From Microbacteriaceae bacterium (lineage in GTDB: Bacteria; Actinomycetota; Actinomycetes; Actinomycetales; Microbacteriaceae), in contig JACMNE010000056.1 of the NCBI GenBank assembly GCA_014378715.1, positions 18,683 to 82,682 of the forward strand: a stretch of 64,000 nucleotides of DNA. The letters run 5' to 3'. Every line of letters begins with the position of its first letter. Position 1 is the stretch's first letter. The translations under genes were made by a program, and so were the position numbers. The notes beneath the pieces are model-generated. The model worked only from the letters and a program-made list of their open reading frames with translations. It searched no databases and was not told the DNA's origin. Positions 34,649-42,312 of this stretch are shown in pieces.

Positions 34649-35706
34649 CGCAGGAGCACGAGCTCGGCGGAGACACCGGGTCCGAGCGCGAAGAGGACCG
34701 TCAGATCATCCGCTTCATGAACGGACTCGGTCATCGAATCGGCGAGGATGTGCAGAACGGATGCGGAGGACAGGTTGCCGACTGTGGCGAGGGAGCGCCA
34801 GCTGATGTCGAGGGCGCCGTCGGGCAGCTCGAGGCTCTCGGAGAACGCCTCGAGCACCCGGGGACCGCCCGGGTGGGCGACCCAGCGATCGATCTGGCCG
34901 ATCTCGAGGTCGTTGTCGGCGAGGAACTGCTCGACATCGCCGCCGAAGTGACGCTCCACGACGTCGCCGACGCGGGCGGTGAGCACGATGCGGAATCCGG
35001 TCTCGCTGGCATTGAAGCCGATGACGTCCTCGGTGTCGGGGTAGAGCCTGCTGCGGGTGTCCACGACGTCGGGGCCGGTCACGATCATCCGCTTCGCCCG
35101 CTCGTCGCCGACCATGATGACGGAGGCCGCGCCGTCGCCGAACAGGCCCGACGCGACGAGGTTCGCCATCGAGTCGTCGTCCCGCTGGAAGGTGAGGGAG
35201 CACAGCTCGACCGAGATGAGCGCCGCGACACCCTCGGGGTGCCCGGCGAGGTAGTCGGCAACCCTGGCGATGCCCGCGGCGCCGGCGACACAGCCCAGCC
35301 CGTACATCGGCACGCGTTTGACGTCGGAGCGGAGGCCGAGCCGGGCCACCAGGAGCGCGTCGATCGACGGGGCCGAGATGCCGGTCACCGAGGTGAACAT
35401 GACGTAGTCGATGTCGCCGGGCTCGAGTCCCGAGCTGAGAAGTGCCGCCCGCAGCGACTCCTCGGCGAGGTCGGCGGCGACCTCAATGAACATGCCGTTC
35501 GACTGGGAGAAGGTCTGCGGGTCGAGGTACCCCTCGAGCGGCATCACGAGGTGGCGGGTGTCGACCCGGCTGGAGGCGTGCAGGCGGTCGAGGAGGGCGC
35601 GTTTGCCGGTGTTCGTCGTGATCAGCGGACCGATCGTCGCCGTGATCTCCGACTGCGGATACACGAAGGCCGGGAGCGCGGGGGCGACAGCGACGATTCG
35701 GGCCAT
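34636..35706 (-). CDS. Type III polyketide synthase
   Basis: A 356-residue chalcone-synthase-fold enzyme. The catalytic triad is visible: Cys139 in YGLGCVAGAAG, His278 in RWVAHPGGPR and Asn311 in ATVGNLSSAS. GLFGDGAASVIMVG and GPGVSAELVLLRW at the C-terminus are family motifs. It would extend a fatty acyl-CoA starter with malonyl-CoA and cyclise to an alkylresorcinol or alkylpyrone; starter and cyclisation mode cannot be read from sequence. ATG at 35706 has TAGCGT 5 nt upstream (leaderless). First gene of a three-gene operon with a methyltransferase and a flavoprotein, the same gene set as srsABC of Streptomyces griseus. Confidence 0.93.
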   Translation of the reverse strand: MARIVAVAPALPAFVYPQSEITATIGPLITTNTGKRALLDRLHASSRVDTRHLVMPLEGYLDPQTFSQSNGMFIEVAADLAEESLRAALLSSGLEPGDIDYVMFTSVTGISAPSIDALLVARLGLRSDVKRVPMYGLGCVAGAAGIARVADYLAGHPEGVAALISVELCSLTFQRDDDSMANLVASGLFGDGAASVIMVGDERAKRMIVTGPDVVDTRSRLYPDTEDVIGFNASETGFRIVLTARVGDVVERHFGGDVEQFLADNDLEIGQIDRWVAHPGGPRVLEAFSESLELPDGALDISWRSLATVGNLSSASVLHILADSMTESVHEADDLTVLFALGPGVSAELVLLRWPS

Positions 35707-35711
35707 GAGGG

Positions 35712-35717
35712 ACGCTA
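35712..35717 (-). promoter_or_regulatory. -10 box for the type III PKS operon
   Basis: TAGCGT on the minus strand, ending 5 nt before the ATG at 35706. Confidence 0.45.
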
Positions 35718-35833
35718 ACACGCCCGATCGGGCTCGGACACAACATCCGCTCTCCCTGGGAGATGGTTGACTTGCCCGCCTGCCGGACCGAGCATATGCA
35801 TCGGAGAACCCACCGCCACGATCGGAGAACAGC

Positions 35834-36055
35834 ATGGGCGCCCTGGACGACATCACGAAGAAGGCCACCGATTTTTTGACGAGTGACAAGGGGCAGGAGG
35901 CGCTGAAGAGCCAGAAGGCAGAGGACATCAGCGACCGGCTGCTCGAGAGCGCCGCCGGGGCGGCGAACCGGGTGACCGGGGGCAGCCAGGCCGGCAGGAT
36001 CGACGAGGCACGCGACGCGGCCGACCGCCGGATCGGCACCGACGACCCAGCCTGA
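35834..36055 (+). CDS. Rv0909-family antitoxin-like protein
   Basis: A 73-residue charged protein, MGALDDITKKATDFLTSDKG at the start, then KAEDISDRLLESAAGAANRVTGG. This matches the MT0933-like/Rv0909 antitoxin family of actinobacteria, annotated as type II antitoxins, some of which look like general small amphipathic proteins. No toxin-like gene lies next to it: upstream is the divergent PKS and downstream an old yellow enzyme. GGAGAA 6 nt before the ATG is a good ribosome site. Confidence 0.72.
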   Translation: MGALDDITKKATDFLTSDKGQEALKSQKAEDISDRLLESAAGAANRVTGGSQAGRIDEARDAADRRIGTDDPA

Positions 36056-36150
36056 GAGTTACCCGGCAACGGAATAGGCCGGGCCGGGGTGGGGTTGGCG
36101 GAAGGGTGCGCCGACTGCGCACCCCCATCGTCTCCCACGAAAGAAGCCCC

Positions 36151-37215
36151 GTGCAGCTCTTCACTCCCCTCCACCTCGGCGCCCTCCCCCTCCGCAACCG
36201 CGTGGTGATGGCCCCGCTCACCCGGGTGCGCTCCGGCGCTGACGGGGTGCCGAACGACCTGGTCGTCGAGTACTACGGCCAGCGCGCGAGCACCGGCATG
36301 ATCACCTCCGAGGGCGCGTACACGAGCGCCGGGAGCCAGGCCTACCCCGGCCAGCCCGGGATCGTCACCGAGGAGCAGATCGCCGGCTGGCGCCGCGTCA
36401 CTGACGCGGTCCACGCGCGCGGCGGACTCATCGTCATGCAGCTGATGCACGGCGGACGCGTCACCCACCCGTCGGTCAACGGCGGCAATCCCGTGATCGC
36501 GCCGAGCGCCATCGCGATCGAGGGAGAGGTGCGCACCGCCGACGGCAAGGCGCCCTACCCCGTGCCGGTCGCCGCCGACGCCGCCTCGATCATCGCCGAG
36601 CACGTCACCGCCGCCCGCAACGCGATCGCCGCCGGCATGGACGGCGTCGAGATCCACTCGGCCAACGGCTACCTGCTGCACGAGTTCCTCGCGCCCAGCT
36701 CGAACCTCCGCGACGACGAGTTCGGCGGCACCCCACAGAAGCGCGCCCGCCTCGGCATCGAGGTCGCCACGGCCGTCGCGGCCGCGATCGGAGCCGACCG
36801 TGTCGGCATCCGCATCTCCCCGTCGCACAACATCCAGGACGTGCTCGAAATTGACGCCGCGGACACCCGCCTCACCTACGAGACCCTCCTCTCGGGGCTC
36901 GCCCCCCTCGGCCTCGCCTACCTCAGCGTGCTGCACAGCGACCCGGCCGGCGAGTTCGTCCAAGACCTGCGCGCCCACTTCGGCGGTCCGCTCGTCGCGA
37001 ACAGCGGATTCGGTGTGATCACCTCCCGCGAGGACGCCGCGGCCCTCATCGAGCACGGCAAGGCTGATGCCGTGGCCGTCGGCCGCATGCTCATCGCCAA
37101 CCCCGACCTCGTGCGCCGCTGGGCCGAGGAGCGCGAGCTCAACGAGCCCGACGCGAGCACCTTCTACGGTCCCGACGCGCACGGCTACACCGACTACCCC
37201 GCGCTCGCCAGCTAG
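36151..37215 (+). CDS. Alkene reductase / NADH:flavin oxidoreductase (old yellow enzyme family)
   Basis: A 354-residue FMN TIM-barrel enzyme: LFTPLHLGALPLRNRVVMAPLTR at the N-terminus, VMQLMHGGRVTHP, GMDGVEIHSANGYLLHEFLAP (His/Asn substrate-activating pair: usually H-x-A-N; here H-S-A-N), and VGRMLIANPDLVRRW near the C-terminus. It reduces activated C=C bonds with NAD(P)H. The GTG at 36151 (VQLFTPLHLG) is chosen over a GTG at 36106 because homology starts here and AAAGAAG precedes it. Stands alone between the antitoxin-like gene and a decayed region. Confidence 0.92.
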   Translation: MQLFTPLHLGALPLRNRVVMAPLTRVRSGADGVPNDLVVEYYGQRASTGMITSEGAYTSAGSQAYPGQPGIVTEEQIAGWRRVTDAVHARGGLIVMQLMHGGRVTHPSVNGGNPVIAPSAIAIEGEVRTADGKAPYPVPVAADAASIIAEHVTAARNAIAAGMDGVEIHSANGYLLHEFLAPSSNLRDDEFGGTPQKRARLGIEVATAVAAAIGADRVGIRISPSHNIQDVLEIDAADTRLTYETLLSGLAPLGLAYLSVLHSDPAGEFVQDLRAHFGGPLVANSGFGVITSREDAAALIEHGKADAVAVGRMLIANPDLVRRWAEERELNEPDASTFYGPDAHGYTDYPALAS

Positions 37216-37466
37216 CCCGCTTTTGGTCATTATTCAGGGGTTCGGCGTGCCCGGCCGTCTGCGGTCCCGCCATCATTCAGGAGTGAGCGACGCCGCTAAA
37301 CGATATTGTGCGTCAGATGAGTGGATATGACCGATTCTGTCGTCATATCACCGACGAACGCACGATTTCGGCGTGAGACTGCACCGCCACATCCGCTGGT
37401 CCTGAATGATGAACGGGGGCAACGGGCCGAACTCCTGAATGATGACGTGACCAGCGGATGTCGCGG
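37216..37466. other. Gene-free stretch with scattered inverted copies of TCATTCAGGAGT and an 8-bp hairpin
   Basis: No coding potential is convincing. Related short elements occur as GTCATTATTCAGGGG (37226-37240), CATCATTCAGGAGT (37271-37284) and, inverted, CCTGAATGATGA (37401-37412) and ACTCCTGAATGATGACG (37431-37447). GATATGAC (37324-37331) and GTCATATC (37342-37349) form a perfect 8-bp inverted repeat with a 10-nt loop. The composition is more AT-rich than the surroundings between 37285 and 37375. Confidence 0.6.
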
Positions 37467-37932
37467 CTGGGATTGAGCGGATGAACTCCACTTGCAGGGC
37501 GTTGAACTCGTCGGGCCGGTCGCAGTTCAGGGTGTGGCCGGCCCCCTCGACGATGGCGCTGCGTCCGAGCGGGTTGGCCGCTGCCGGACGCCGCGTGCTC
37601 GCACGACCAGAGCTGGCTCTCCCGCCCGGCGACGAACAGGTCGGGCACCTCGACCCGGTCGATCACGTCGCGCCAGTCCTGAACGGCGTGGCCGTGCAGC
37701 AGGTGGATCGTCTCCGACGCCGCGGGTCGCGCGTGCGGCCGATCCGCTCGACGAGCCGGAGTATTCCGGGCATCGACCCCTCCTGCGGGAGGCCGCGGCC
37801 GGTCGGCGGGATGCCCGCGGCCAAGAAGGCGTGCTCCCCCGACGCGTCGTAGCCGGAGAAGCCGAACCGCCAGTCGTCGGAGCAGTGGAGGGTGACACCG
37901 TCATTCGTGCTGTGGCTGGGCTTGGGGACCCC
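37467..37932 (-). pseudogene. Decayed alpha/beta hydrolase (C-terminal half, two frameshifts)
   Basis: Read on the minus strand in three successive frames. From about 37910: DGVTLHCSDDWRFGFSGYDA to MPGILRLVERIGR. After a frame change near 37730: SETIHLLHGHAVQDWRDVID then VEVPDLFVAGRESQLW. After a second change near 37590: SAIVEGAGHTLNCDRPDEFN to FIRSI. The 'PDLFVAGRES' strand and 'GAGHTL' with its catalytic His are typical of the C-terminal third of alpha/beta hydrolases. The nucleophile-elbow half is missing. It lies directly downstream of the GlcD-like gene on the same strand and is probably an old operon partner. Confidence 0.65.
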
Positions 37933-39387
37933 CTAGGTGCGGGTGAGCGGGGCGGCCGGGAAGGCCTTGCCGGGATTGAGGGTGCCCGCGGGGTCGAGCG
38001 CCGCCTTGATCGAGCGATGCAGGTCGACGACGCGCGGGCCGAGCTCGGTCGCAGCGCCCGGCAGCTTGAGCAGTCCGACGCCGTGCTCCCCTGAGACCGT
38101 GCCGCCGAGGGCCAGGCAGTTCGCGATGATCTCCTCGAAGGCGATCCTCGCCCGCTCCTTGGCCGCCGGGTCGTCCTCGGGCGCGATGATGAGCGGATGC
38201 AGGTTGCCGTCGCCCGCGTGGGCGATGTTGGCGATCACGACGTCGTGGGAAGCCGCGGACGCCTGGATCCGCGCCAGCATTTCGGGCACCTGCCCGCGGG
38301 GCACACAGATGTCCTCGGTGAGCACGGGCCCGAGCCGTTCAAGTGCGGGGTAGGCGAGGCGGCGGGTGAGGAACAACCGGTCCACATCGGCCTTCTCGGT
38401 GGCGCGCTCCACGCGCGAGCCGCCGGCCGCGGCGAAGATCGCGGCGATCTCGTCAGCCGACTCGTCGCCGGCCTCCCCACGCTCGTCGACCTTCGCGAGG
38501 AGGAGGGTGTTCACCTGCGCCGGGTCGACGCCGTCGGGCAGGCCGAGCCCCTGCCAGGCCTCCACCGCGGCGATACAGGTGCTGTCGATGAGCTCGAGCG
38601 CGGCCGGAACGATGCCCGCACGGGACACGGCCGCGACCGCGTCGCCCGCGGCCACAAGCGAGGGGAAGTAGCCGATGACGGCGCGCTCCTCCCGCCCGGC
38701 GAGCGGGAGCAGACGAACAGTGACCTCGGTGATGATGCCGAGGGTGCCCTCCGAGCCGACCATGAGGCCGGTGAGGTCGTATCCGGTGACGCCTTTGGCT
38801 GTGCGGTGACCGAGCCGCACCACGCTCGCGTCGGCGAGCACCACTGTCAGGCCCAGCACGTAGTCGCGTGTCACTCCGTACTTCACACAGCAGATGCCGC
38901 CTGCGTTGGTCGCCGCGTTGCCGCCGATGCTCGAGATGGCCGAGCTCGCGGGGTCGGGCGGGTACCAGAGCCCGCTCTTCGCGACCTCGGCCCGGAGGGT
39001 GTCGTTGATCACGCCGGCCTGGGCCACCGCAAGCCGCTCGTCCGTATCGACCTCGAGGATCGCCGACATCCGCTCGAGGGAGACGACGATGCAGTTCGCC
39101 ACGCTGTTCGCTCCCCCCGAGAGGCCGGTGCCGGCTCCCCTCGGCACCACGCGGATGCCGCGGTCGGCGGCGAAGCGCACGGCCGTGACGACATCCCCGG
39201 TCGACTCGGCGAACACCACGGCGATCGGCGGCTCGTACGCGGCCCACTCCGCGTCGTCGTGGCTGTGCGTGGCGAGGGTCGGCGCATCGGTGGCGGCCTG
39301 GCCCGCCGCGAAGAGGCGGGTCAGCGCGGACACGAGGTCGGTCGCGGACGGGTCGGTCGATCGCTCGGTCGAGACGGACGTTGTCAT
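37933..39387 (-). CDS. FAD-linked oxidase, glycolate oxidase GlcD / D-lactate dehydrogenase-like
   Basis: A 484-residue VAO-family flavoenzyme. PRGAGTGLSGGANSV (about residues 83-97) and SSIGGNAATNAGGICCVKYG bind FAD, and HAGDGNLHPLI plus GEHGVGLLK near the C-terminus hold the substrate-site His residues. It oxidises a 2-hydroxy acid such as D-lactate or glycolate; the exact one is not resolved. ATG at 39387 has AAGGA 6 nt upstream. A 9-bp inverted repeat about 95 bp upstream may be its operator. No GlcE/GlcF partners are adjacent. Confidence 0.9.
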   Translation of the reverse strand: MTTSVSTERSTDPSATDLVSALTRLFAAGQAATDAPTLATHSHDDAEWAAYEPPIAVVFAESTGDVVTAVRFAADRGIRVVPRGAGTGLSGGANSVANCIVVSLERMSAILEVDTDERLAVAQAGVINDTLRAEVAKSGLWYPPDPASSAISSIGGNAATNAGGICCVKYGVTRDYVLGLTVVLADASVVRLGHRTAKGVTGYDLTGLMVGSEGTLGIITEVTVRLLPLAGREERAVIGYFPSLVAAGDAVAAVSRAGIVPAALELIDSTCIAAVEAWQGLGLPDGVDPAQVNTLLLAKVDERGEAGDESADEIAAIFAAAGGSRVERATEKADVDRLFLTRRLAYPALERLGPVLTEDICVPRGQVPEMLARIQASAASHDVVIANIAHAGDGNLHPLIIAPEDDPAAKERARIAFEEIIANCLALGGTVSGEHGVGLLKLPGAATELGPRVVDLHRSIKAALDPAGTLNPGKAFPAAPLTRT

Positions 39388-39480
39388 CGGATTCCTTCGC
39401 TGGAGACGGGCGACCGGCAGCAACCCGGTGTTCGACGGTACCCCGCTGGGAGGTCCTGACCAAGGCGACGCACAGGCTCG

Positions 39481-39521
39481 ATGTACCCCGTTGTGTGGCC
39501 CTTTTCGATGGCGGGGTACAT
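39481..39521. promoter_or_regulatory. Candidate operator: perfect 9-bp inverted repeat ATGTACCCC-N23-GGGGTACAT
   Basis: Left arm 39481-39489, right arm 39513-39521. A third half-site GGTACCCC occurs at 39438-39445, closer to the GlcD-like gene. The pair sits in the divergent promoter region between that gene and the osmoprotectant operon, beside the AT-rich segment 39517-39550 that is the most promoter-like part. Confidence 0.5.
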
Positions 39522-39640
39522 ACAATGTCCATTAGCACAAATTGGCCATTCGGAGTGACCACTGTTTAGGCTTCTTGGCGGAGTTCTCTGCACCGGAAGC
39601 TTCTCCGGACCTGAGATTCAACCGAAAAGGGACATCACCA

Positions 39641-40282
39641 ATGTGGGAATTTCTCGTCAGCAGGTTCGACCAGATCTGGGTCGCCTCGCTGCAGCACTTC
39701 AGCCTGGTCGTCCAGTGCCTGGTCGTCGCCACGGTTCTCGCCGTGGCCATCGCCGCATTGGTCTACCGTAACCGGACCCTCACCTCGCTCGCCAGCGGCG
39801 TCTCGGCGATCGGGCTCACCATCCCGTCCTTCGCCCTCGTCGGTCTGCTCATCGCGCCGGTCGGCTTCGGCGTGGCACCGGCCGTTGTGGTCGTCACCTT
39901 CTTCGCCCTCCTGCCCGTGCTGCGCAACGCGATCGTGGGTCTCGCCGGCATCGACCGGAACATCGTGGAGTCGGCGCCCGGAATCGGCATGAGCCGCTCC
40001 CGCACCTTTCTCCAGATCGAGCTGCCGCTGGCCTGGCCCGTCATCCTCGGCGGCGTGCGCATCTCGGCCCAGATGGTCATGGGCATCGCCGCCGTCGCCG
40101 CCTACGTGCTCGGCCCGGGCCTGGGTGGCTTCATCTTCTCCGGGCTCGCCAGACTCGGCGGGGCCAACTCGCTCGAATCCGTTCTCACCGGGGTCGTCGG
40201 CGTGATCATCCTCGCCCTCATCCTCGATCTCCTGCTCGTCGGCCTCGGCCGGCTCACCACACCGAGAGGCATCCGTGTCTGA
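39641..40282 (+). CDS. Osmoprotectant ABC transporter permease (OpuCB/ProW-like)
   Basis: A 213-residue protein with five to six membrane helices. The EAA-type loop SAPGIGMSRSRTFLQIELPLAWPVILGG and IGLTIPSFALVGLLIAPVGFG are typical of glycine betaine/carnitine/choline transporter permeases. ATG at 39641 lies 9 nt after AAGGGA. First gene of a four-gene operon (permease, ATPase, permease, binding protein) joined by overlaps. A possible promoter (TTGGCC 39542-39547, TAGGCT 39567-39572) precedes it. Confidence 0.9.
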   Translation: MWEFLVSRFDQIWVASLQHFSLVVQCLVVATVLAVAIAALVYRNRTLTSLASGVSAIGLTIPSFALVGLLIAPVGFGVAPAVVVVTFFALLPVLRNAIVGLAGIDRNIVESAPGIGMSRSRTFLQIELPLAWPVILGGVRISAQMVMGIAAVAAYVLGPGLGGFIFSGLARLGGANSLESVLTGVVGVIILALILDLLLVGLGRLTTPRGIRV

Positions 40283-41747
40283 ATCAACCATCGCCCCCAC
40301 CGTCCCCGTCGCCGAGGGCGGCAAGTCGATCCTCCTCGACCAGGTGACCAAGCGTTTCCCCGGCCAGAAGTCCCCGGCCGTCGACGGACTCACGCTCGAG
40401 ATCCCGGCCGGCAAGATCGTGATGCTCGTCGGCCCGTCCGGCTGTGGAAAGACCACCACCCTCAAGATGATCAACCGCCTGATCGAGCCGACGACCGGAC
40501 GCATCGTGCTCGGCGACGAGGACGTCACCGACATCGACGGCGACGACCTGCGCCGTCGCATCGGCTACGTCATCCAGGCTGGCGGGCTGTTCCCGCACCT
40601 CACGGTCGCCGCGAACATCTCTATCGTGCCCAAGATGCTCGGCTGGGCGAAGGACCGCATCACCGCCCGCGTCGACGAACTCCTCGAACTGGTCTCCCTC
40701 GACCCGGCCATCTACCGCGACCGCTACCCGCGCGAGCTCTCCGGCGGCCAGCAGCAGCGCATCGGGGTCGCCCGCGCGCTCGCGGCCGACCCGCCCGTGC
40801 TGCTCATGGACGAGCCGTTCGGCGCCGTCGACCCGATCACCCGCCAGCGCCTGCAGGACGAGCTCATCCGCATCCAGGAGGAGGTACAGAAGACGATGGT
40901 TATCGTCACGCACGACTTCGACGAGGCCGTCAAGCTCGGCGACTGGATCGTCGTCTTCGACGAGGGCGCCCGCATCGTGCAGTACGACACCCCGGACCGC
41001 ATCCTCGCCGAGCCCGCCAACGAGTTCGTCGAGAACTTCATCGGCGCGGGAGCCGGGCTCAAGCAGCTCACACTCCGCCGCGTCGGCGACGTAGACCTGG
41101 CCGAGGCCATCATCGCCCGCCCGGGGGACGCCGCGAAGGACGTGCTCACCCGGATCGACGCGGCCGGTCACGGACACGCGGTCATCCTCGACGAGCGCGA
41201 CCGTCCGCTGCAGTGGCCTTCGCGCCTGCAGCTGACCCGGCTCGAGACGATCGGCTCCACCCCGACCGAGAATCTGCCGGTCATCGGCCGCCGTGCGACC
41301 CTCAACGACGCCCTCGACACGATGCTCGTCTCGAGCGCCGGCGCCGCCCTCGTCACCGGCAAGCGCGACGCCTTCCTCGGGGTCATCAACATCGAGACCA
41401 TCATGGACGCGATCACCGCCGTGCGCACCGAGGCGGCGGCCGCCGGCACGAACACCCCGGTGGGCACGAACACCGAGTCGATCAGCATCATCGATCCCAC
41501 GGCCACCGACGGCGCCGCGGCATGGGCACCTCAACGAAGAAGCGTCGCGACGCTGTCTCCGAGGCGCCGGAGCAGAAGACCTCCGGAGCGAGCGGTTGGC
41601 GCGGACTCGTCATCCAGCCTGCCGGGATCCTCCTCGTGCTGGCGGCATTCCTCATCTGGCTCAACACCGCCGTCCTCACCGACACCGAGCGCACCACGCT
41701 GTCGCCCGACGCGCTCTGGCGCGGAATGCAGCAGCACCTCTCGCTGA
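40275..41747 (+). CDS. Osmoprotectant ABC transporter ATP-binding protein with apparent stop-loss extension
   Basis: The genuine protein is about 416 residues: Walker A GPSGCGKTT, Q-loop VIQAGGLFPHLT, signature ELSGGQQQRIGVARAL, Walker B VLLMDEPFGAVDP, H-loop VTHD, then a CBS-type regulatory region (NDALDTMLVSSAGAALVTG) that senses ionic strength in OpuA-like systems. GTG at 40275 overlaps the upstream permease by 8 nt. After residue 416 the frame reads through TGG at 41523-41525, exactly where the next gene's ATG would normally create ATGA, and continues 74 Arg/Ser/Pro-rich residues over the permease gene. The tail has no homology and looks like out-of-frame sequence. Confidence 0.85.
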   Translation: MSESTIAPTVPVAEGGKSILLDQVTKRFPGQKSPAVDGLTLEIPAGKIVMLVGPSGCGKTTTLKMINRLIEPTTGRIVLGDEDVTDIDGDDLRRRIGYVIQAGGLFPHLTVAANISIVPKMLGWAKDRITARVDELLELVSLDPAIYRDRYPRELSGGQQQRIGVARALAADPPVLLMDEPFGAVDPITRQRLQDELIRIQEEVQKTMVIVTHDFDEAVKLGDWIVVFDEGARIVQYDTPDRILAEPANEFVENFIGAGAGLKQLTLRRVGDVDLAEAIIARPGDAAKDVLTRIDAAGHGHAVILDERDRPLQWPSRLQLTRLETIGSTPTENLPVIGRRATLNDALDTMLVSSAGAALVTGKRDAFLGVINIETIMDAITAVRTEAAAAGTNTPVGTNTESISIIDPTATDGAAAWAPQRRSVATLSPRRRSRRPPERAVGADSSSSLPGSSSCWRHSSSGSTPPSSPTPSAPRCRPTRSGAECSSTSR

Positions 41748-42310
41748 CCTTCGTGGCCGCCGCGATCGTACTCATCATCGCGATCCCGCTCGGGATCCTG
41801 CTCACCCGCACCGCGTTCCGACGCATCGCGGGACCCGTGCTGGCCATCGCCAACTTCGGCCAGGCCGCCCCGGCCGTGGGACTCGTGGTGCTGATCGCCA
41901 TCTTCATCCCCTCCGGCTACTGGGCCTCCATAGTGGCGCTCGTGCTCTACGCGGCCCTCCCGGTGCTACGGAACACCATGATCGGCATCCAAGGGGTCGA
42001 CGCCCGCCTCGTCGAGGCCGGGCGCGGAATGGGGATGAGCAACCTCGCCGTGCTCCTGAAGGTCGAGCTGCCGTTGGCCGTGCCCGTGATGCTCTCTGGC
42101 ATCCGCACCGCCCTCGTGCTGGTCGTCGGAACCGCCGCCCTGGCCGCGTTCATCAACGGAGGAGGCCTCGGACTGCTCATCGTCACCGGCGTGAACCTGT
42201 ACCTCTATAACGTGCTCATCGCCGGGGCGCTGCTCATCGCACTCCTTGCACTGTTCATCGACTGGCTGGGCCTCGTGGTCGAACACGTCGCCCGCCCGAA
42301 GGGACTCTGA
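41522..42310 (+). CDS. Osmoprotectant ABC transporter permease (second)
   Basis: A 262-residue protein with a basic N-terminal tail (MGTSTKKRRDAVSEAPEQK), then about six membrane helices and the EAA-type loop AGRGMGMSNLAVLLKVELPLAVPVMLSG. The second permease pairs with the one at 39641 to form a heterodimeric channel as in OpuC-type systems. The N-terminal ATGGGC is one base from ATGAGC; the latter would have stopped the upstream ATPase frame. The binding-protein gene follows 2 nt after its TGA. Confidence 0.9.
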   Translation: MGTSTKKRRDAVSEAPEQKTSGASGWRGLVIQPAGILLVLAAFLIWLNTAVLTDTERTTLSPDALWRGMQQHLSLTFVAAAIVLIIAIPLGILLTRTAFRRIAGPVLAIANFGQAAPAVGLVVLIAIFIPSGYWASIVALVLYAALPVLRNTMIGIQGVDARLVEAGRGMGMSNLAVLLKVELPLAVPVMLSGIRTALVLVVGTAALAAFINGGGLGLLIVTGVNLYLYNVLIAGALLIALLALFIDWLGLVVEHVARPKGL

Positions 42311-42312
42311 TC

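Noticed and set aside
35834..36055. Complete toxin-antitoxin module
   Set aside because: No toxin candidate of suitable size and sequence lies on either side.
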